The notes under the pieces: generated by a model
The model's input: only the letters and a program-made list of their open reading frames with translations
The model's database searches: none
Told to the model about the DNA's origin: nothing
Assembly: GCA_030549495.1 (NCBI GenBank)
Contig: JAUIRK010000917.1
Span: forward strand, 248,001 to 312,000
Direction of reading: 5' to 3'
Source: Nectonema munidae
Taxonomy: Eukaryota > Nematomorpha > Nectonematoida > Nectonematidae
Length of the DNA: 64,000 nt
Translations under genes and position numbers: made by a program
In this document: positions 12,141 through 24,345 of the stretch, in pieces
How the letters are laid out: each line of letters starts with the position of its first letter
Numbering within the stretch: the stretch's first letter is position 1

Positions 12141-12421
12141 GTGTAAAGAATGAAGTATGGCGAATATATGTAAGGCGATCGTTTCAGAGTTATGTTATAT
12201 AAAACTTTACAGGACATGTGATATATTTACTATTTATCTCTTTCAAATTTTTTTTCCGTCTTGAACGTTCCTTTGTCAAAAACACAATGAGTGATATCAG
12301 TGAAATAACGGTACATACTCATACTCATCAGAAAGTTAACACCGTGAAAGTTCATCCTTAAATTATTCTTATGACATTTCTGACAGTCTTTTTGCTTCTG
12401 AAAATAGACAGAAAAATTTTC

Positions 12422-12565
12422 TGGTTTTTGGCCGTTTTGGTTTTGGCCGTTTTTGTTTTTGGCCGTTTTGGTTTTGGCCGTTTTGGTTTTTGGCCGTTTT
12501 GGTTTTGGCCGTTTTGGTTTTTGGCCGTTTTGGTTTTGGCCGTTTTGGTTTTTGGCCGTTTTGAC
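12422..12565. repeat. GGCC-rich minisatellite
   Basis: Alternating blocks of TTTTGGCCGTTTTGG and GTTTTTGGCCG repeat about nine times with a 16-17 bp step. The array is open in several frames on both strands, which creates spurious Lys/Pro/Arg-rich and Phe/Trp-rich peptides. It is inserted in otherwise AT-rich, non-coding DNA. Confidence 0.92.
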
Positions 12566-13330
12566 CAGGAACCTTTTTTTCAATACTCTCTCCTATAGTT
12601 AGTTGTACTATATACCTTATCACTAAATTTTATTAAAAAGTTTATGCCTTTGTTTAAGTACGTGACACTTAGTCAATTTACTGAGAAAATAATTATAAAT
12701 TTAAAACGTAATTTACTGAAATTTTTGAGCAATAATTTGCTAAAACTTTAATTATGCAGTTTTTTAAAATAAATATAATATCTAATTTTTTATCATCACT
12801 TTTTTTAAGTATTTCTATACCTATTCATGAAAATAATAATTAAAATTTAATTAAGAAATATGAATCAAAATCGCCTATATCTGTGTCTCAGATAGTCAAA
12901 ATATATGCGAATAATGATCAAATTATTGTTCAGTTGATCAGAGTGTTTTAATAATCGCTTGGTTCAAAAAGAAACTCAGACTTCATCTAATAGTGATTTT
13001 AGTTAGAAAAATTTTTGAAATAGTTATCGTCTTTAGGAGATTTAAAATCCGTAGTTGAATTTATATTATGAGTATGTTGAAATTTATATCAAGAGTATCT
13101 TTCAAGAGTTTTCGATCAATAACAAAATGATTAATACAAGACAGGTGTCAAAGAGATTATGACTGGTGAATCATGACTCAAAAAATGTTTGCTTTTTCTA
13201 TCAAAAAGAACATATGCGCAGTTATATTGCATATGCGATATTTTTGTCCTCATCATCAAAAAAAATCAAAAACTGTGTGCACTATGTTCACAGATTTTGA
13301 GATGAGACAAACTTGATTATCTGTAGAGTT
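12566..13330. other. AT-rich spacer, nothing recognised
   Basis: No coding or repeat structure was recognised. Confidence 0.45.
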
Positions 13331-13344
13331 GGTTTTATCATTAC

Positions 13345-13546
13345 CATTGCAGATAGTGACGGATTATCGAGAAAAAAATTATATTAGAGTTGTTCATTTG
13401 TCACTAAAACTCAATGACGAAGGCGGATGTTGCGACAGACGGATATTCATAGTTAAATGAAACAGAAAATTTCCGTCCTCCAAAAAAGATGACGGATGTC
13501 GAGGGTGACGGAAAAACGGGGGGCGGATTTTCGAGGTCTGACTGTA
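13345..13546. mobile_element. Possible pogo/Tigger-like element end
   Basis: The strand ends GGCGGATTTTCGAGGTCTGACTGTA; its complement TACAGTCAGACCTCGAAAAT is the form of pogo/Tigger (Tc1/mariner) termini with a TA target. A related block GACGGATTATCGAGAAA lies at about 13358 in the same orientation, and GACGGATGTCGAGGGTGACGG near 13490. No transposase is present, so this would be a non-autonomous piece. Confidence 0.45.
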
Positions 13547-13549
13547 CTT

Positions 13550-13950
13550 AGATCTTACTCTTGCTATAGACCAAGTAGAAGGTGAAGCTACACTCTATTC
13601 ACTAACTATTTAGACATAGCTTGTCACAATAGTTGCATTATTTCCAAACATAGTTCTCCAAATCTATATCCTACTACAAAAGGTGGTGAAAGAAAATATT
13701 TCATCAGAGGTTTATGTCAAAAACTCTCAGAAACTCAGACTTAGATCTGAGAATTAGCTAATTCAATATTTATCATTTTATGGGCCTGAAAATTTTTCAT
13801 TGAATGAGCCACCGTCTACTTCTAGAGGTAGTTATTATTTACCTACATGCAAGCCTAAAAAAAGGGAACAAGAAAATGACAAAGGTGTCACTGATTTATT
13901 TGAAAAGTACATTCAAATAAATTTTGTTCTACTTGTAAATAAACAATTTT
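13550..13950 (+). mobile_element. piggyBac-like transposase C-terminal fragment, copy 2
   Basis: Text in two frames reads FTNYLDIACHNSCIISKHSS (13598-13657), GERKYFIRGLCQKLSE and FYGPENFSLNEPPSTSRGSY. It continues with LPTCKPKKRE and a decayed cysteine cluster ending NKFCSTC near 13930. This matches the end of piggyBac transposases after the third catalytic Asp and is close in style to copy 1 at 9.2-9.6 kb. Only the C-terminal third is present and it is out of frame with itself. Confidence 0.75.
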
Positions 13951-13989
13951 CTGAACAAATTTATCACATGCTTTACTATCGTTTATAAA

Positions 13990-15467
13990 TTATAATACTT
14001 GTTTTACATCATGTTTTGTCTTTGCCAATAAATGGTCTATTTGCGTGGATGATCATTTTTAAATATGAAAAATTTAGGGTATTTTTAGTCTCAAAAATCA
14101 TAACTTTGTTATAATTTTAGGAAATTCGTTTTTTTAAGTTCAGTTGAAAACTTTTTTATACAATGTACTGCAATTTTTTTGGTTAAAAAAAACTAAAAAA
14201 AGCAAATATATTACCAAATAATATAAATATATGTAATCATAGATCAAATTTAGTTACATTTTTGAAGAAAAAATTATTTTTTAATTTTATACTTTATAAA
14301 AAGACTGATGAAATCAATAAATATAGATTTTGTTAAATTTTTTGCTCAAGTTTACAAAAATTTTATGGTTTAGCTAATGAAAAACAGAAAAAATCTCAGA
14401 AAAAAACAAAAATATTAATTTGTCCTTAATGTCTTTAATATGATTTAAATTTTGTCTAGAAATTATTTTTGAAGAGCAAAACTTTTAGATAAAAAATTAA
14501 CTATTTTGACAGGCCTCTTAAAAATAAATGATATATTCCACCAGTAGCTGTAATTTTTAATAAAATTCAAAAGAGCCTTCAAGTTGTTTTCATGCAGAAA
14601 AAGCAATGTCTACATTTAACGAGAAAAAGACTTCATCATTTCTTCTTTTTATAACTTTCTGCAAAAATTTTTCGAAAGAAAAAGAAGGTTTCAAACCAAG
14701 CACTGTTTTTTTATAACAATAAAGAGAAGAGGGGATATTATTTATAAAAAGATCCCATTATTTCATTACTAAGAGAGTGCAGGATGTGGGCATTAAATGA
14801 GATTTATTCTAATTCGATTTTTATTCACTTTGAAGAAGAAGGAAAGAATCATTGACAAAAAATAATGTCGGAATCTAAACTGAGATCTAAAGTTAGCTAA
14901 AGTTACTCATGTTTATTATTATCATGAAATTTCAAATTAGTAAACTCCAGTTTACTAGTTTAGTTAGTCAATTAAAGTTGGATAAATTTTACTAACCTTT
15001 TAACACTTGCTATAAGTCATGATATTGAAAAGAAAGGATTTTGCTCACTTAATTTTCAATTCTTTTCAAAATTATATTGCAAAAGAATATCATGTTAATA
15101 TGTTTTTATAATTTTTATCGCCATCTACGGTTTTTAAAATACGCTTTTATACTGGTGGCTGCGTTTCGAAATTGTGTTCATGACTTCGTGATCAAGATCT
15201 TCACATAATACTGCATATAGCTAAATGTTGGATACTCCCAAAATCAAATCATTTCCAATATTAATTGGAAAATCACTGCAGAATAACAGGGAATCCTACT
15301 AACGAGAGTTAATTATTTTATCATGCAAGGCAAATGTTTAGGCGGGGCTTCTAGCTTATTAAATAGCACTTCGGTTTCTGCATAGCCTTGCACCGTCTGT
15401 ACAAACACTAAATACGTTAAACTTTTTATTTAAATCTCACAGTTTAATTATAGAGTGGCTCCAACTG
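13990..15467. other. AT-rich spacer, no gene recognised
   Basis: Mostly A/T runs. The first few hundred bases may be the untranslated tail of the piggyBac fragment. No other motif was recognised. Confidence 0.45.
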
Positions 15468-16230
15468 CAGGGCCGTATCAAGGATCGTGGCGCCCCACGG
15501 CAAAGGTCCTGAATGGAGCCCTTCACCCCTTGTTCTTTCTTTTCTCACTCATCCATACCCCATTCTGGCTTAAAAAGTGATTTAGAAAAAAATGCCCACA
15601 TTTTTATTAAGCCACATAATTCAGATATATACTGACTGAGTCCAAGACAGTCTGCATTAGATGTTCATTTTTCGTGTTTTAGCACCAGCAAAATTATCGA
15701 TGACTTCGTAAAAATCAACACAATCGAGAACTTCTTTCTCAATGCTCATAAGAGCGAGACTTTGGAGGCGGACTTTTCCCATAGTACATAGAGTACTTTT
15801 AGAAATTATTGGAGGTGGGGGAAGGGCGAAGGTTAAATTTTGTTTTTGAAAGGGCTACATGCTTTGTCATCGTTTCACTCGCTTCTCTCACAAAGATTAT
15901 TATCGATTTTGTAAATTCATTTTTACAATTATTTCTGCAATCGCTGTTGCTTTTTTTTTTAATTTCATATGAGGTCTTCTCTACATCTGGACTCTAATAA
16001 AGTATATGAAATCTTTGACTTTTGAGACATTTTTATAATCCAAAACCTTCTTTGAATGTTCTGGATAATTTCAGATTTTTAATTGCATGATTGACTTTTC
16101 ATTGCCGAGAGCATGGCGCAGATCTAATCCACAATGACTAGATCAATACGAAACGTTTTCAATACTAGAACATCTTTTGAAGCAAAATTGAAGTTTCTGA
16201 CGTTCAAAAATTAAACATGGAGAAAACCAA
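15468..16230 (-). mobile_element. hAT transposon remnant, ZMYM/DUF4371-type C-terminus
   Basis: The end CAGGGCCGTATCAAGGATCG starts at 15468 and looks like a hAT terminus. On the minus strand, 15790-15640 reads GKVRLQSLALMSIEKEV and VDFYEVIDNFAGAKTRKMN. That is the end of the hAT dimerisation region in ZMYM-like transposases, where the family has ..ERLSGLALLSIExE and IxxFAxxKARR. Upstream coding text is heavily decayed. The 5' limit is approximate. Confidence 0.6.
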
Positions 16231-16829
16231 ATTTTTCGCAATTTATATATAATTATTAATTGAAGTAATAATGCAATAGATAACTGTCTGGTCTCCTCAT
16301 TAGGGCATTAATCAGGTAAGATAGATAAGATGTCAAATGGATAAGTAAAGCAAAGGAAAATTTACAAATATTTTTAACTAAATGCTTTGAATCTAAAGAA
16401 TTTCATTAAAAAATAGAAAAAGAGCAACGTAATTTTAAATCAAGATGAAAATTGTTAACTTATCGTTGCTAGTAGAATTCTAGAGGATATTACTGATCTA
16501 ATTCAGTAAAGAAATCTGAAAATTTAGCTTAGTATCACATTTTCTTGAAAGTGACAGTGATCTTTTGATGAACATAATTGTTTTTTATTGTTTTTTATAT
16601 TAATAAAATTTTATTCCTTTTTTTTGGCAAAAAGTAAATATGATGAAAATAAATGTGATGAAGTGGGAATGATGGGAATAAATCTATTTATCATGTAGTT
16701 AGGGTTGACCCTGCTATTGTGATCGCTATCTTCAGGAAATCGTTTCCAATAGAAGTTTAGTTAAGACTTTTGGAGTACCTCCAATATATATTGGCACATC
16801 CAAAACGAGTTCTTTTGAAAAAAATATAC

Positions 16830-19800
16830 ACTAATGCGAAAAAATTACTCAAAAAAATGGACGAGCTAAAAGCATTGACTCCCCTATACTCATATGATGT
16901 AATACTTATTACTGAGTTTTTACCAAAAAAGTTTCCTTAGTTTTTCAATCAATGGATATTTTGTACATCATAACTTAAGTCAGGATGATGATACTGCTTT
17001 AAATCCTAGAAGGGGCAGAGGTATAATTTCTTATATCAGAAGTAATTTAGAAATTCCTCAGCTTCCTTCCAACACATTTTAATAAATGTAATTTTTTTAT
17101 CGTAATTTTGAGTTGTATGTAAAGAAGTCTTTTTTCAGACATTTAAGAAAGCACAATGGAAGTAATTAAGAAATAGAGATAAAAAATGATTCTTCAAGGG
17201 ATAATTTCATTGCAATGGGTGATTTTAATTACCCATATATTGATTGGAGCTCATATACGGCAAGATGTGATGCATGTGAACAATTTTTTTAGACTTCATA
17301 CATGAAAACTTTTTGAAGCAACTTATTGAAAGTAATACAATGATTTCTATGGTAAAGAAAAGTTACCTCAATGATCACAAACAATGAATATCTTATTCAT
17401 GATCTGACTGTATTACCCAATTTGTAGAAGACTGAAACTACTGCATAAGTTTCAGCATAAATATTAAAAATGAGAAGAAGCAGAAAGTTCTGAAGTATAA
17501 GTACAATGCGGCCAATTATTATCCATCCATTAAAAAAAATCTACAAGCCATAAATTGGGAGCAACTTGCAAGTGCAAATTTGAAGAGTATTTACTTTAAA
17601 TTCAATGAAGTTATCAAAGAGCAAATAAATAGAAGAAAGGGAAAAATGTTTACTCTATTCAAAAAGTTTGGAAAATATCTTTACCAAAAAGAGAGTAAGA
17701 AGGTATCTAATCAGATAAGAAAACTCACACGATAACTCAGAATAAAATATGAATTGGATATATTAAAAAAGTAATCCCTGGAATTAAATCAATAAAAAAA
17801 GAAAAAGATCACTTCAAACAATAATCAGAGAATATGGACATATTATTAGAAAAAAGTTTCTATCTGATGCCTTTTAATCAATATTTTGCTTCTATTTATA
17901 AAGTAGAATGTAATATACCAAACTTTTGAAAAGATTAAATTTCTATGAATTATTAGAAGCTGTAGTCATTACAGACGATGAGTTCTGGAGAAGCTAACCC
18001 ATATTTATATCCTAGCGTACACATATGTTTACACAAAAAAATTAACTCCATCAAAAAAAATCGAGAATTTTTTCTGAGTTAATTTACCATCCAAATCAAT
18101 ATTAATAATTTATATTTTACTCTAATCATGAAAATTTGAATTTTTTTTTGATAGACAGTAATCTTCAAAAAAAAGTTATGTTTTGTTGAACATCATAAAA
18201 TTCACAAACTGTCGAAATTTGAAACTTTCACACTGTATACATTCTAGAAATATGTTTCAGAAAATAGTATAAAAATGAGAGAAAGTGAACTTTTTTTTAA
18301 TTCTTCCTTTGTATATTTACAATATGATATCAACATATGTGCACACTAGGGTATTTTCCACATATGTATACAAAAGAAGCACTTTACACAAAAAGCCTTG
18401 TGCTTTATTCTTTGCATCAAATTATTTTTGATCATCTATCACAATTCCTTTTACTCTTTACAAATGGATAAAAATGACATGTTTTTAAAAAAAAATCGTA
18501 TTGTGTTTGCGTATTTACGTCTCCGTCTTCTGTTTCATAGTCATCATTAATCATCTTTTGTTTTTGTACATAAACAAGTCTGCATTCATTTTCACATCTC
18601 TTTGCTTTGCCTGTCATTTTTGTTGATATTTTAGTAGATTTCCTGTTGATTTGAAAAATGGCAAAAGAATTCAAAACAAAAAAAAAGGATGATTTCAATG
18701 GAATTATGCCTGTTGATGCTTTCGAAAAACTTATCAATGATGATATTAAATATCATATTGTTACAGAAACACTTCGATATGCAAAAGAAACTAAAAATAA
18801 TAGTTCTTTTTTGTTTGATTAGTTTACTTTGAAAAAGTTTGTTGGAATTTTATTTTTTTCTGGATTTCACAAGCTTCAGAGATTGCGAATGTATTGGGAA
18901 AGTTCCCCGGATGCTCATGTTTCTTCTATTGCAAGTATTTTTTCTTGTAATGACTATGAAAGTATAAAAAGTTTCATTCATTTAACAGATAAATAAACAT
19001 TTTTGCAAAAAAGATAAGTTTGCTAAAATTAGACCTCTTTATAATCTTGCTAACACTTCATTGAAAAGTTTTGGGTTTTTCGACACTCACTACTCAATTG
19101 ATGAGCAAATGATACCCTATACGGGTCGTCATTCAGCGAAACAAACAATTAGATGCAAATCAGTTCGCTTCGGATAAAAAAATTTTATTTTAGCAGGAAA
19201 AAATATGTATCCTTACCATATGATACCATATTCTGGAGCTAAAGGTATAATGGGAACTCCTGGTAAATTTCTGAATGATCGCGTTGTTCATCAATTATGC
19301 TTGCAGCTTCCATCTTTTGAAAACTGTGCTTTGTTTTTCGATAATTGGTTTAGTTCTACAAGATTGATTACAAGTTTTATCTACAACCTGTACTGTGAGG
19401 AAAAATAGGCTATGTGGAGCGCCTTTGGATGAAAAACTTGTCAAAAGAGGTTCTATATCGGTAGCGAACAATAAAAAAATGGGTGTAATCGCTGTACGTT
19501 GGATGGATAATGCAAAGGTCAAATGTTGTCAAATTTTCAGAGTGTTCAGCCCATTAGCCAAGACAGACGTTGGAGATCAAACAAAGGACAACACATTCAA
19601 ATTATTCAGCCAAAGTTGATACAAGATTACAATGAGTCGGTGGGGGGGGGGTGTTGATTTGCTTGACACAACCGTTGCCATGTATCATTTTCATGTGAAA
19701 TTAAAGAAATTGTGGTGGCCTCATATGAATAACATACTCTCCACTTTGCTCACTGCGTCTTTCAAGTTGTAAAAAATGGCAAAGCACAATAAAAATGAGG

Positions 19801-21610
19801 ATTTGATATAAGATCTTTGCCATCTTCATATTTGATGACAGATAGAAACCCAATTTTTTATCCAAGAAAAACAATAGAAAAATAAAATTGTAGAATTGAT
19901 GAAAATATTCGCTTATCTGGAAGATCTCATTGGCCAAAACATGTTGAAAAAGTTAGACGATGTGCCATTTCTTCATGCTCGAGAAAAACGAGAACTATAT
20001 GTGAAAAGTGTGATGTTGCATTATGCATTGATAATGAACATTTCAAAAAGTTACATACCCTGAAAAATTGTTAATTTTGTTCAATTTGTTAATAAATTTC
20101 CATACTTGACAGTTTCTTTTAACTTTAGACTCACTTGGTTTTTTTTTATAAAAAGGTATATATATCCATATATGCAAGCCTAGCGTACACATGTATAGGA
20201 GCATTTTTCGAGAACGTGTAGAAGAAAAAAAATTTTATTACCTGGAAGTTTTATATACGATGTAAATAGATGAATAAAACAATAGTTTTTAATTTTTTAT
20301 CCGATGGAATCATAGGCTGGGCATTATTGGATTAAGTTAGACACATCAAAATTAATTGGACTCAATGATATCTCTCCTTTATTTCTTAAAAAATTGGCAA
20401 ACGTTCTCAAAGAACCTTTGACAACTTTGTTTAATAAATCATGAAAGAATGTAAACTACATTCTTTATATTTGTAAACTATAAAAAAAAATCTGTGTTGA
20501 TTGGAAACTGAGCTGTATACCTCCAGATTATAAAAAAGGAGACAGGAAAAGGCTATCAAACTAAAGACCTATTTCCGTCAACCCTGCAGTGTTCAAAGTT
20601 TTTGAGTCAATTATCAAAGATAAAATTCCTAATCATCTTGTAAATAACAGACTCATATCAACCCATCAACATGGTTTCTTTCCCAAAAAATCAACAGTCT
20701 CTAAATTAATCGAATTTTCCAATGAAGTAACTCTATCATTGAATAAAAGTAGAACAATTAATGTACTCTATACTTAGACTTCCAAAAAGCCTTTGACATA
20801 TCCTAAAACTAGAATCTTTTGGAATTGTTGGAAACCTTCTATCTTGGCTAAAAGACTATACATTATAAATAGAAAACATTTAGTGCGTTTAAATAGACTT
20901 ACATCAAGTAATGCTGTATTCTTTAGTGGAATACCACAAGGTTCTGTATTAGAACCTTTGTTTTTCACAATTTTTATCAACGACGTTACAAATGATATAA
21001 CTTCTTACGTGAAAGTTTTTGCAAATGACATCAATATATTCAATATCGGATTTAAGTTCAAATTTATCTTTACAGAGTGATCCTTGTATGAATGGTCTAT
21101 ACAGTGGGATTTAGGCTTTAATTTAAACCAGTGTCAACATCTTCAAATTGGTAAATCTAATAATGATGTTTTCTTCTTAGGTGGTATGACACTATCCAAA
21201 GTTGAAAAATACAGTGACCTAGGATTGATAATTACTTCAATGTTTAATTTTAATAGACATATTTCAATAGTTGTGAAAAAAATATATTCTACGATACATA
21301 TATTGAAAACACCTTCGTATTATCCAATTTTAATGTTGCTGTCTATCTTTTCAAATTTTTGGTAAGACCGATTCTGAATATGGAAACGTGCTTTATGACA
21401 ATTATTTTGTATGAAGAAAATTAAAAAAGTTTAAAAGAATTTTACTAAAAGTTTCCATAATATGAGAAATGTTCCATACTCACAGAGAATTCATTAAGAG
21501 CCTTTGATGATTGGAATTCTTTTCGGAAGAAGTAGTTAATTCTCTCACAGTCAATGATTTCAAGAACAAGCTAGTTATATTTGGCAGTGTTTAGAAGATT
21601 TTATTTTATT
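16830..21610 (+). mobile_element. CR1-like LINE, split by a piggyBac insertion
   Basis: The 5' part (16830-17993) has endonuclease-domain text: IYTNAKKLLKKMDELKALT then SYDVILITE near 16830-16920, and MGDFNYPYIDW at 17215-17247, the typical GDFNxPxIDW motif. The 3' part (20332-21610) has reverse transcriptase text. This includes LDTSKLIGLNDISP, PISVNPAVFKVFESIIKDK, HQHGFFPKKSTVSKLIEF, the conserved GIPQGSVLEPLFFTIFINDV, and VFANDINIF at the catalytic FADD position (Asp to Asn). A C-terminal YSQR...DWNSF-like tail ends near 21600. Many stops and shifts make it inactive. Between the parts lies the piggyBac at 17998-20331. Confidence 0.87.
17998..20331 (+). mobile_element. piggyBac-like transposon copy 3, nested in the LINE
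   Basis: The transposase remnant runs from ATGGCAAAAGAATTCAAAAC at 18658 to a stop after CTLKNC at about 20071. It shows FVGILFFSGFHKLQRLRMYW, then YSIDEQMIPYTGRHSAKQ with the first Asp, and LFFDNWFSSTRL with the second. GGGVDLLDTTVAMYHFHVK follows with the third Asp, then LWWPH, and a cysteine cluster CAISSCSRKTRTICEKCDVALC. Four or more stops and several shifts are present. The boundaries are inferred from where the LINE text stops and resumes: CTAA at 17994-17997 (a decayed TTAA) and TTAA at 20332-20335. CCTAGCGTACACAT occurs near both ends (18014 and 20179) in the same orientation. At 2334 bp it is nearly the size of the complete-ended copy at 37.5 kb. Confidence 0.85.
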
Positions 21611-21929
21611 GCTTAAAGTTTTAAGATGCAAATTTTACACCTATATTTTGCCTAAATAAATATGTTATGATTTTAGTTTTGTACATGTCAAATATTTGTG
21701 CACTGTACGTCCCGTAAAACAATGCTTGTAGAGTTTTCTTAGATCATTATTGCTCCTTACTTTTGGTTTTGCAATATACCATATTTTAATGTGTATATAT
21801 AAAAAAACATTTTTGTCAAATATTAGGTTCAAAAAATTTCGTATTTTCCTTTTTATGGATAGCATTGGAAATAAAATGGAAACTTAACAGCGACACAAAT
21901 TGGTGACACTATTTAACAGATATGAAATT
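21611..21929. other. Short spacer, nothing recognised
   Basis: No gene or repeat recognised between the LINE tail and the next repeat copy. Confidence 0.4.
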
Positions 21930-22492
21930 TAACAGAATGGTTCTAAAGACCCACATGATCATGATTAAATTCAGCAATAACTGAAGAAATTATTTGAAAA
22001 GTTTTGCATACAGTTCTTAATCTTAATTTTTCTTTTCAGATTTTTGAAAAACTTGACATCTCTTCTCCTGTTAAATTTATTTCAGAAGAAGCTGCCAAAG
22101 TATCATTCTTATGATCAGTTGTTAGTCTTTGATTTATAAAATATTATTCACCAGTGAAAATATTTACAAGTAAAGATGAAGCATACAAAACATATATAAA
22201 ATCTTTGAAGTCGATTAACTTATTTCTGGATATTTAGAAAGAGATATTGATTAAAAAATCAAAAGGGGTTGCAAAAAACTTGGTTTTTATCACAGAACAC
22301 AATGTTTCCAGCCTTAAAATAGATGCTAGCTCTGGTTTTCGCTCGTTTTAACCAAGGACCATTCTGATGCATCGACTGTATAAGGAGATAACAAAAGAAA
22401 AATATCATGCTTGAACTCATTAAATACTTTGTTAAGAAATATTTGGCGGGTCGAGTTGTAGCTTTTGATAGGACGTATGTTTAACACCCCTG
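21930..22492. mobile_element. hAT-like degenerate element, copy related to 11537-12140
   Basis: The right edge GTATGTTTAACACCCCTG ends at 22492; its complement CAGGGGTGTTAAACATAC is a standard hAT/Charlie-type end. The interior is similar by eye to 11600-12140. The left edge was not found; the region near 21880 is a candidate. No usable open frame remains. Confidence 0.55.
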
Positions 22493-24239
22493 GTCTAAAA
22501 GGAATAGAAATTATTTTTATTTAAAAAAACTATAAAAAAATCTTTCTCAGCAATTTTCGGAAGGAACACATTCAAAAATCAATTGAGTTGATAATAAGAG
22601 GATAATTGCACTTCGTTTTGTTGTTTCACTGGTATGAATTAAGGTTAAAAGTATACAACTGTATAGGCAAATAACTGAAACTTAAACTGACGTGAAAAAG
22701 AATAAAGCGACTTTATAATTAATTATAGTTATAAACGCTGAGGATTTTAGAAAGACGTGTGTTCATTCCGCGGTGTAGCCAGAGAGGACAAAGGGATCAC
22801 GGACGCCCTTCCAAGATAGAGTTTCTCCCATTGACCCTGCTGACAAAATAGCCTGTATTTTTATGTACTGACATTTGTGCAAAAAATTTTTGCACCCTCC
22901 TTCTAGAAATATTTATAAAAATGAAAGCAAAGAAGAATTATAACTTTAAAAGCTATAAAAAAAAGTTTTTGTTGCATACAATTTACTGTTGAGGTATTAA
23001 AGTGAGTTAGATACTATAACAAAGTTCAAATGGACAAGGCAGCGCCATTGAATATAAGAATACAAGTTTTCATCAATTTTATCGCTTTTAAAACAAAAAG
23101 TTAGAGCTTCTTTTCTATAAAGAATTCATCATCCTTATCATCAATCAACTTCAAAAGGAGTAGAAGCGTTTCGTGCTAATCAAGTTTTTGTTAAAAAAAA
23201 TCTTTCATCTCCAACTCGATTTCTTTGTGTGCAGCGTGAATTTTTATCACGATCTTACAATTGTCTAGCATGTCACTTTCCTTTAGAAATTGTGTGTGCA
23301 AAATAGAGTTTACTGTGGTGTTTAGCAGTCATAAATAGTTTTATATAGACTATCTCTTCCTTTGTATCAACAACTTTTGAGAAACGTCTCCTTTCATATT
23401 TCTTAGAATAAACTCATAGGAAATGTTGAAACCTTAAAAAACTTTTCAACTTAGCAGTTCAATTTTAATTATTTCACACTTTTTATATATTTTTATGAAA
23501 TTAATCGATTCTTATGTTCATTTATATTACGCAAACAGAAATTCACACGGGTAGAAATGCACCCTGTGGCAGTAAGAAGAAGAAGAAAACGAAATTTATT
23601 GGAAAAAAAGTTACTTCATTTTGATGAGCAAAATTGGCTAAGCGAAAGTACTTGCTCACAAAGAGAGTGCAATATTTGCCATGTGTTTTTGTCGATGTAG
23701 CTTAAATTATGCCTAAAGATAATGCTTTGAGGATGCACTATAGCTTCTTTACTTTTCCCATCTCTTTGGCGTAGGATAGAAGTTAGATTAATCATTTATG
23801 AAAGATTTTTATTCACAGCAAACATAAATAAATCTTCTTCTTTTGGATCATCTTAAGTTTGTTTATATGCCTCATACCAAAACATTCTCTTCCTCCTAAA
23901 TAATCGTTTTTGTTTAAATTGTAAAAGCGCCAATAGTAATTCAACCGCGTATACGAAATCATATGCCCCTACTAAAACAGTTTTCCATGAATAGTGGTAT
24001 GCATAGAATAAATGAATTTGCGAAGAAAAAGAATTTTTCATTCCAGATTCAAAATTTGTTCATACTATTAGTATATCAAAATACAGAAAAAACTGGATGT
24101 GTGTCACTTCTTGAATGTGTCCCGGCATGGAGTCCTATTCGAATCGGCTTAAAACCGTTCCTGGACCTCAAATGACTTATTTATGCCTTATATTTTTATT
24201 TAATTAAAAAATGTTTGGTAAAATCGTGTTTGTTAGTTG
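22493..24239. other. Spacer with possible repeat pieces, no gene called
   Basis: GCGGTGTAGCCAGAGAGG at about 22768 resembles the hAT end style CAGTGGCGTAGCCAGAG. An open frame at 23963-24175 and surrounding text gave no family match. Otherwise AT-rich sequence. Confidence 0.4.
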
Positions 24240-24345
24240 TTGGTATCGCATCCAAAGGAAGAATAATCTTCCCTAGCTGGACAGATGGTAAGGATAGTCG
24301 CAATCAGGAATCGAACTCAGACCACCTTGATCGAAAGATTATTAG
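24240..24345 (-). repeat. tRNA-like SINE remnant
   Basis: On the minus strand the text GGTCTGAGTTCGATTCCTG at about 24334-24316 is a good RNA polymerase III B box (GGTTCGANTCC consensus). Flanking text is not a foldable tRNA, so a decayed SINE or tRNA-like repeat is the better call. Confidence 0.45.

Noticed and set aside
12230-12623. Long minus-strand frames giving Lys/Pro/Arg/Asn-rich and plus-strand Phe/Trp-rich peptides
   Set aside because: They are produced by the GGCC minisatellite, which lacks stops in several frames at once; no domain and no context.
23963-24175. 70-codon plus-strand frame and the surrounding 23.5-24.2 kb text
   Set aside because: No recognisable family and no splice or context support; left unassigned.
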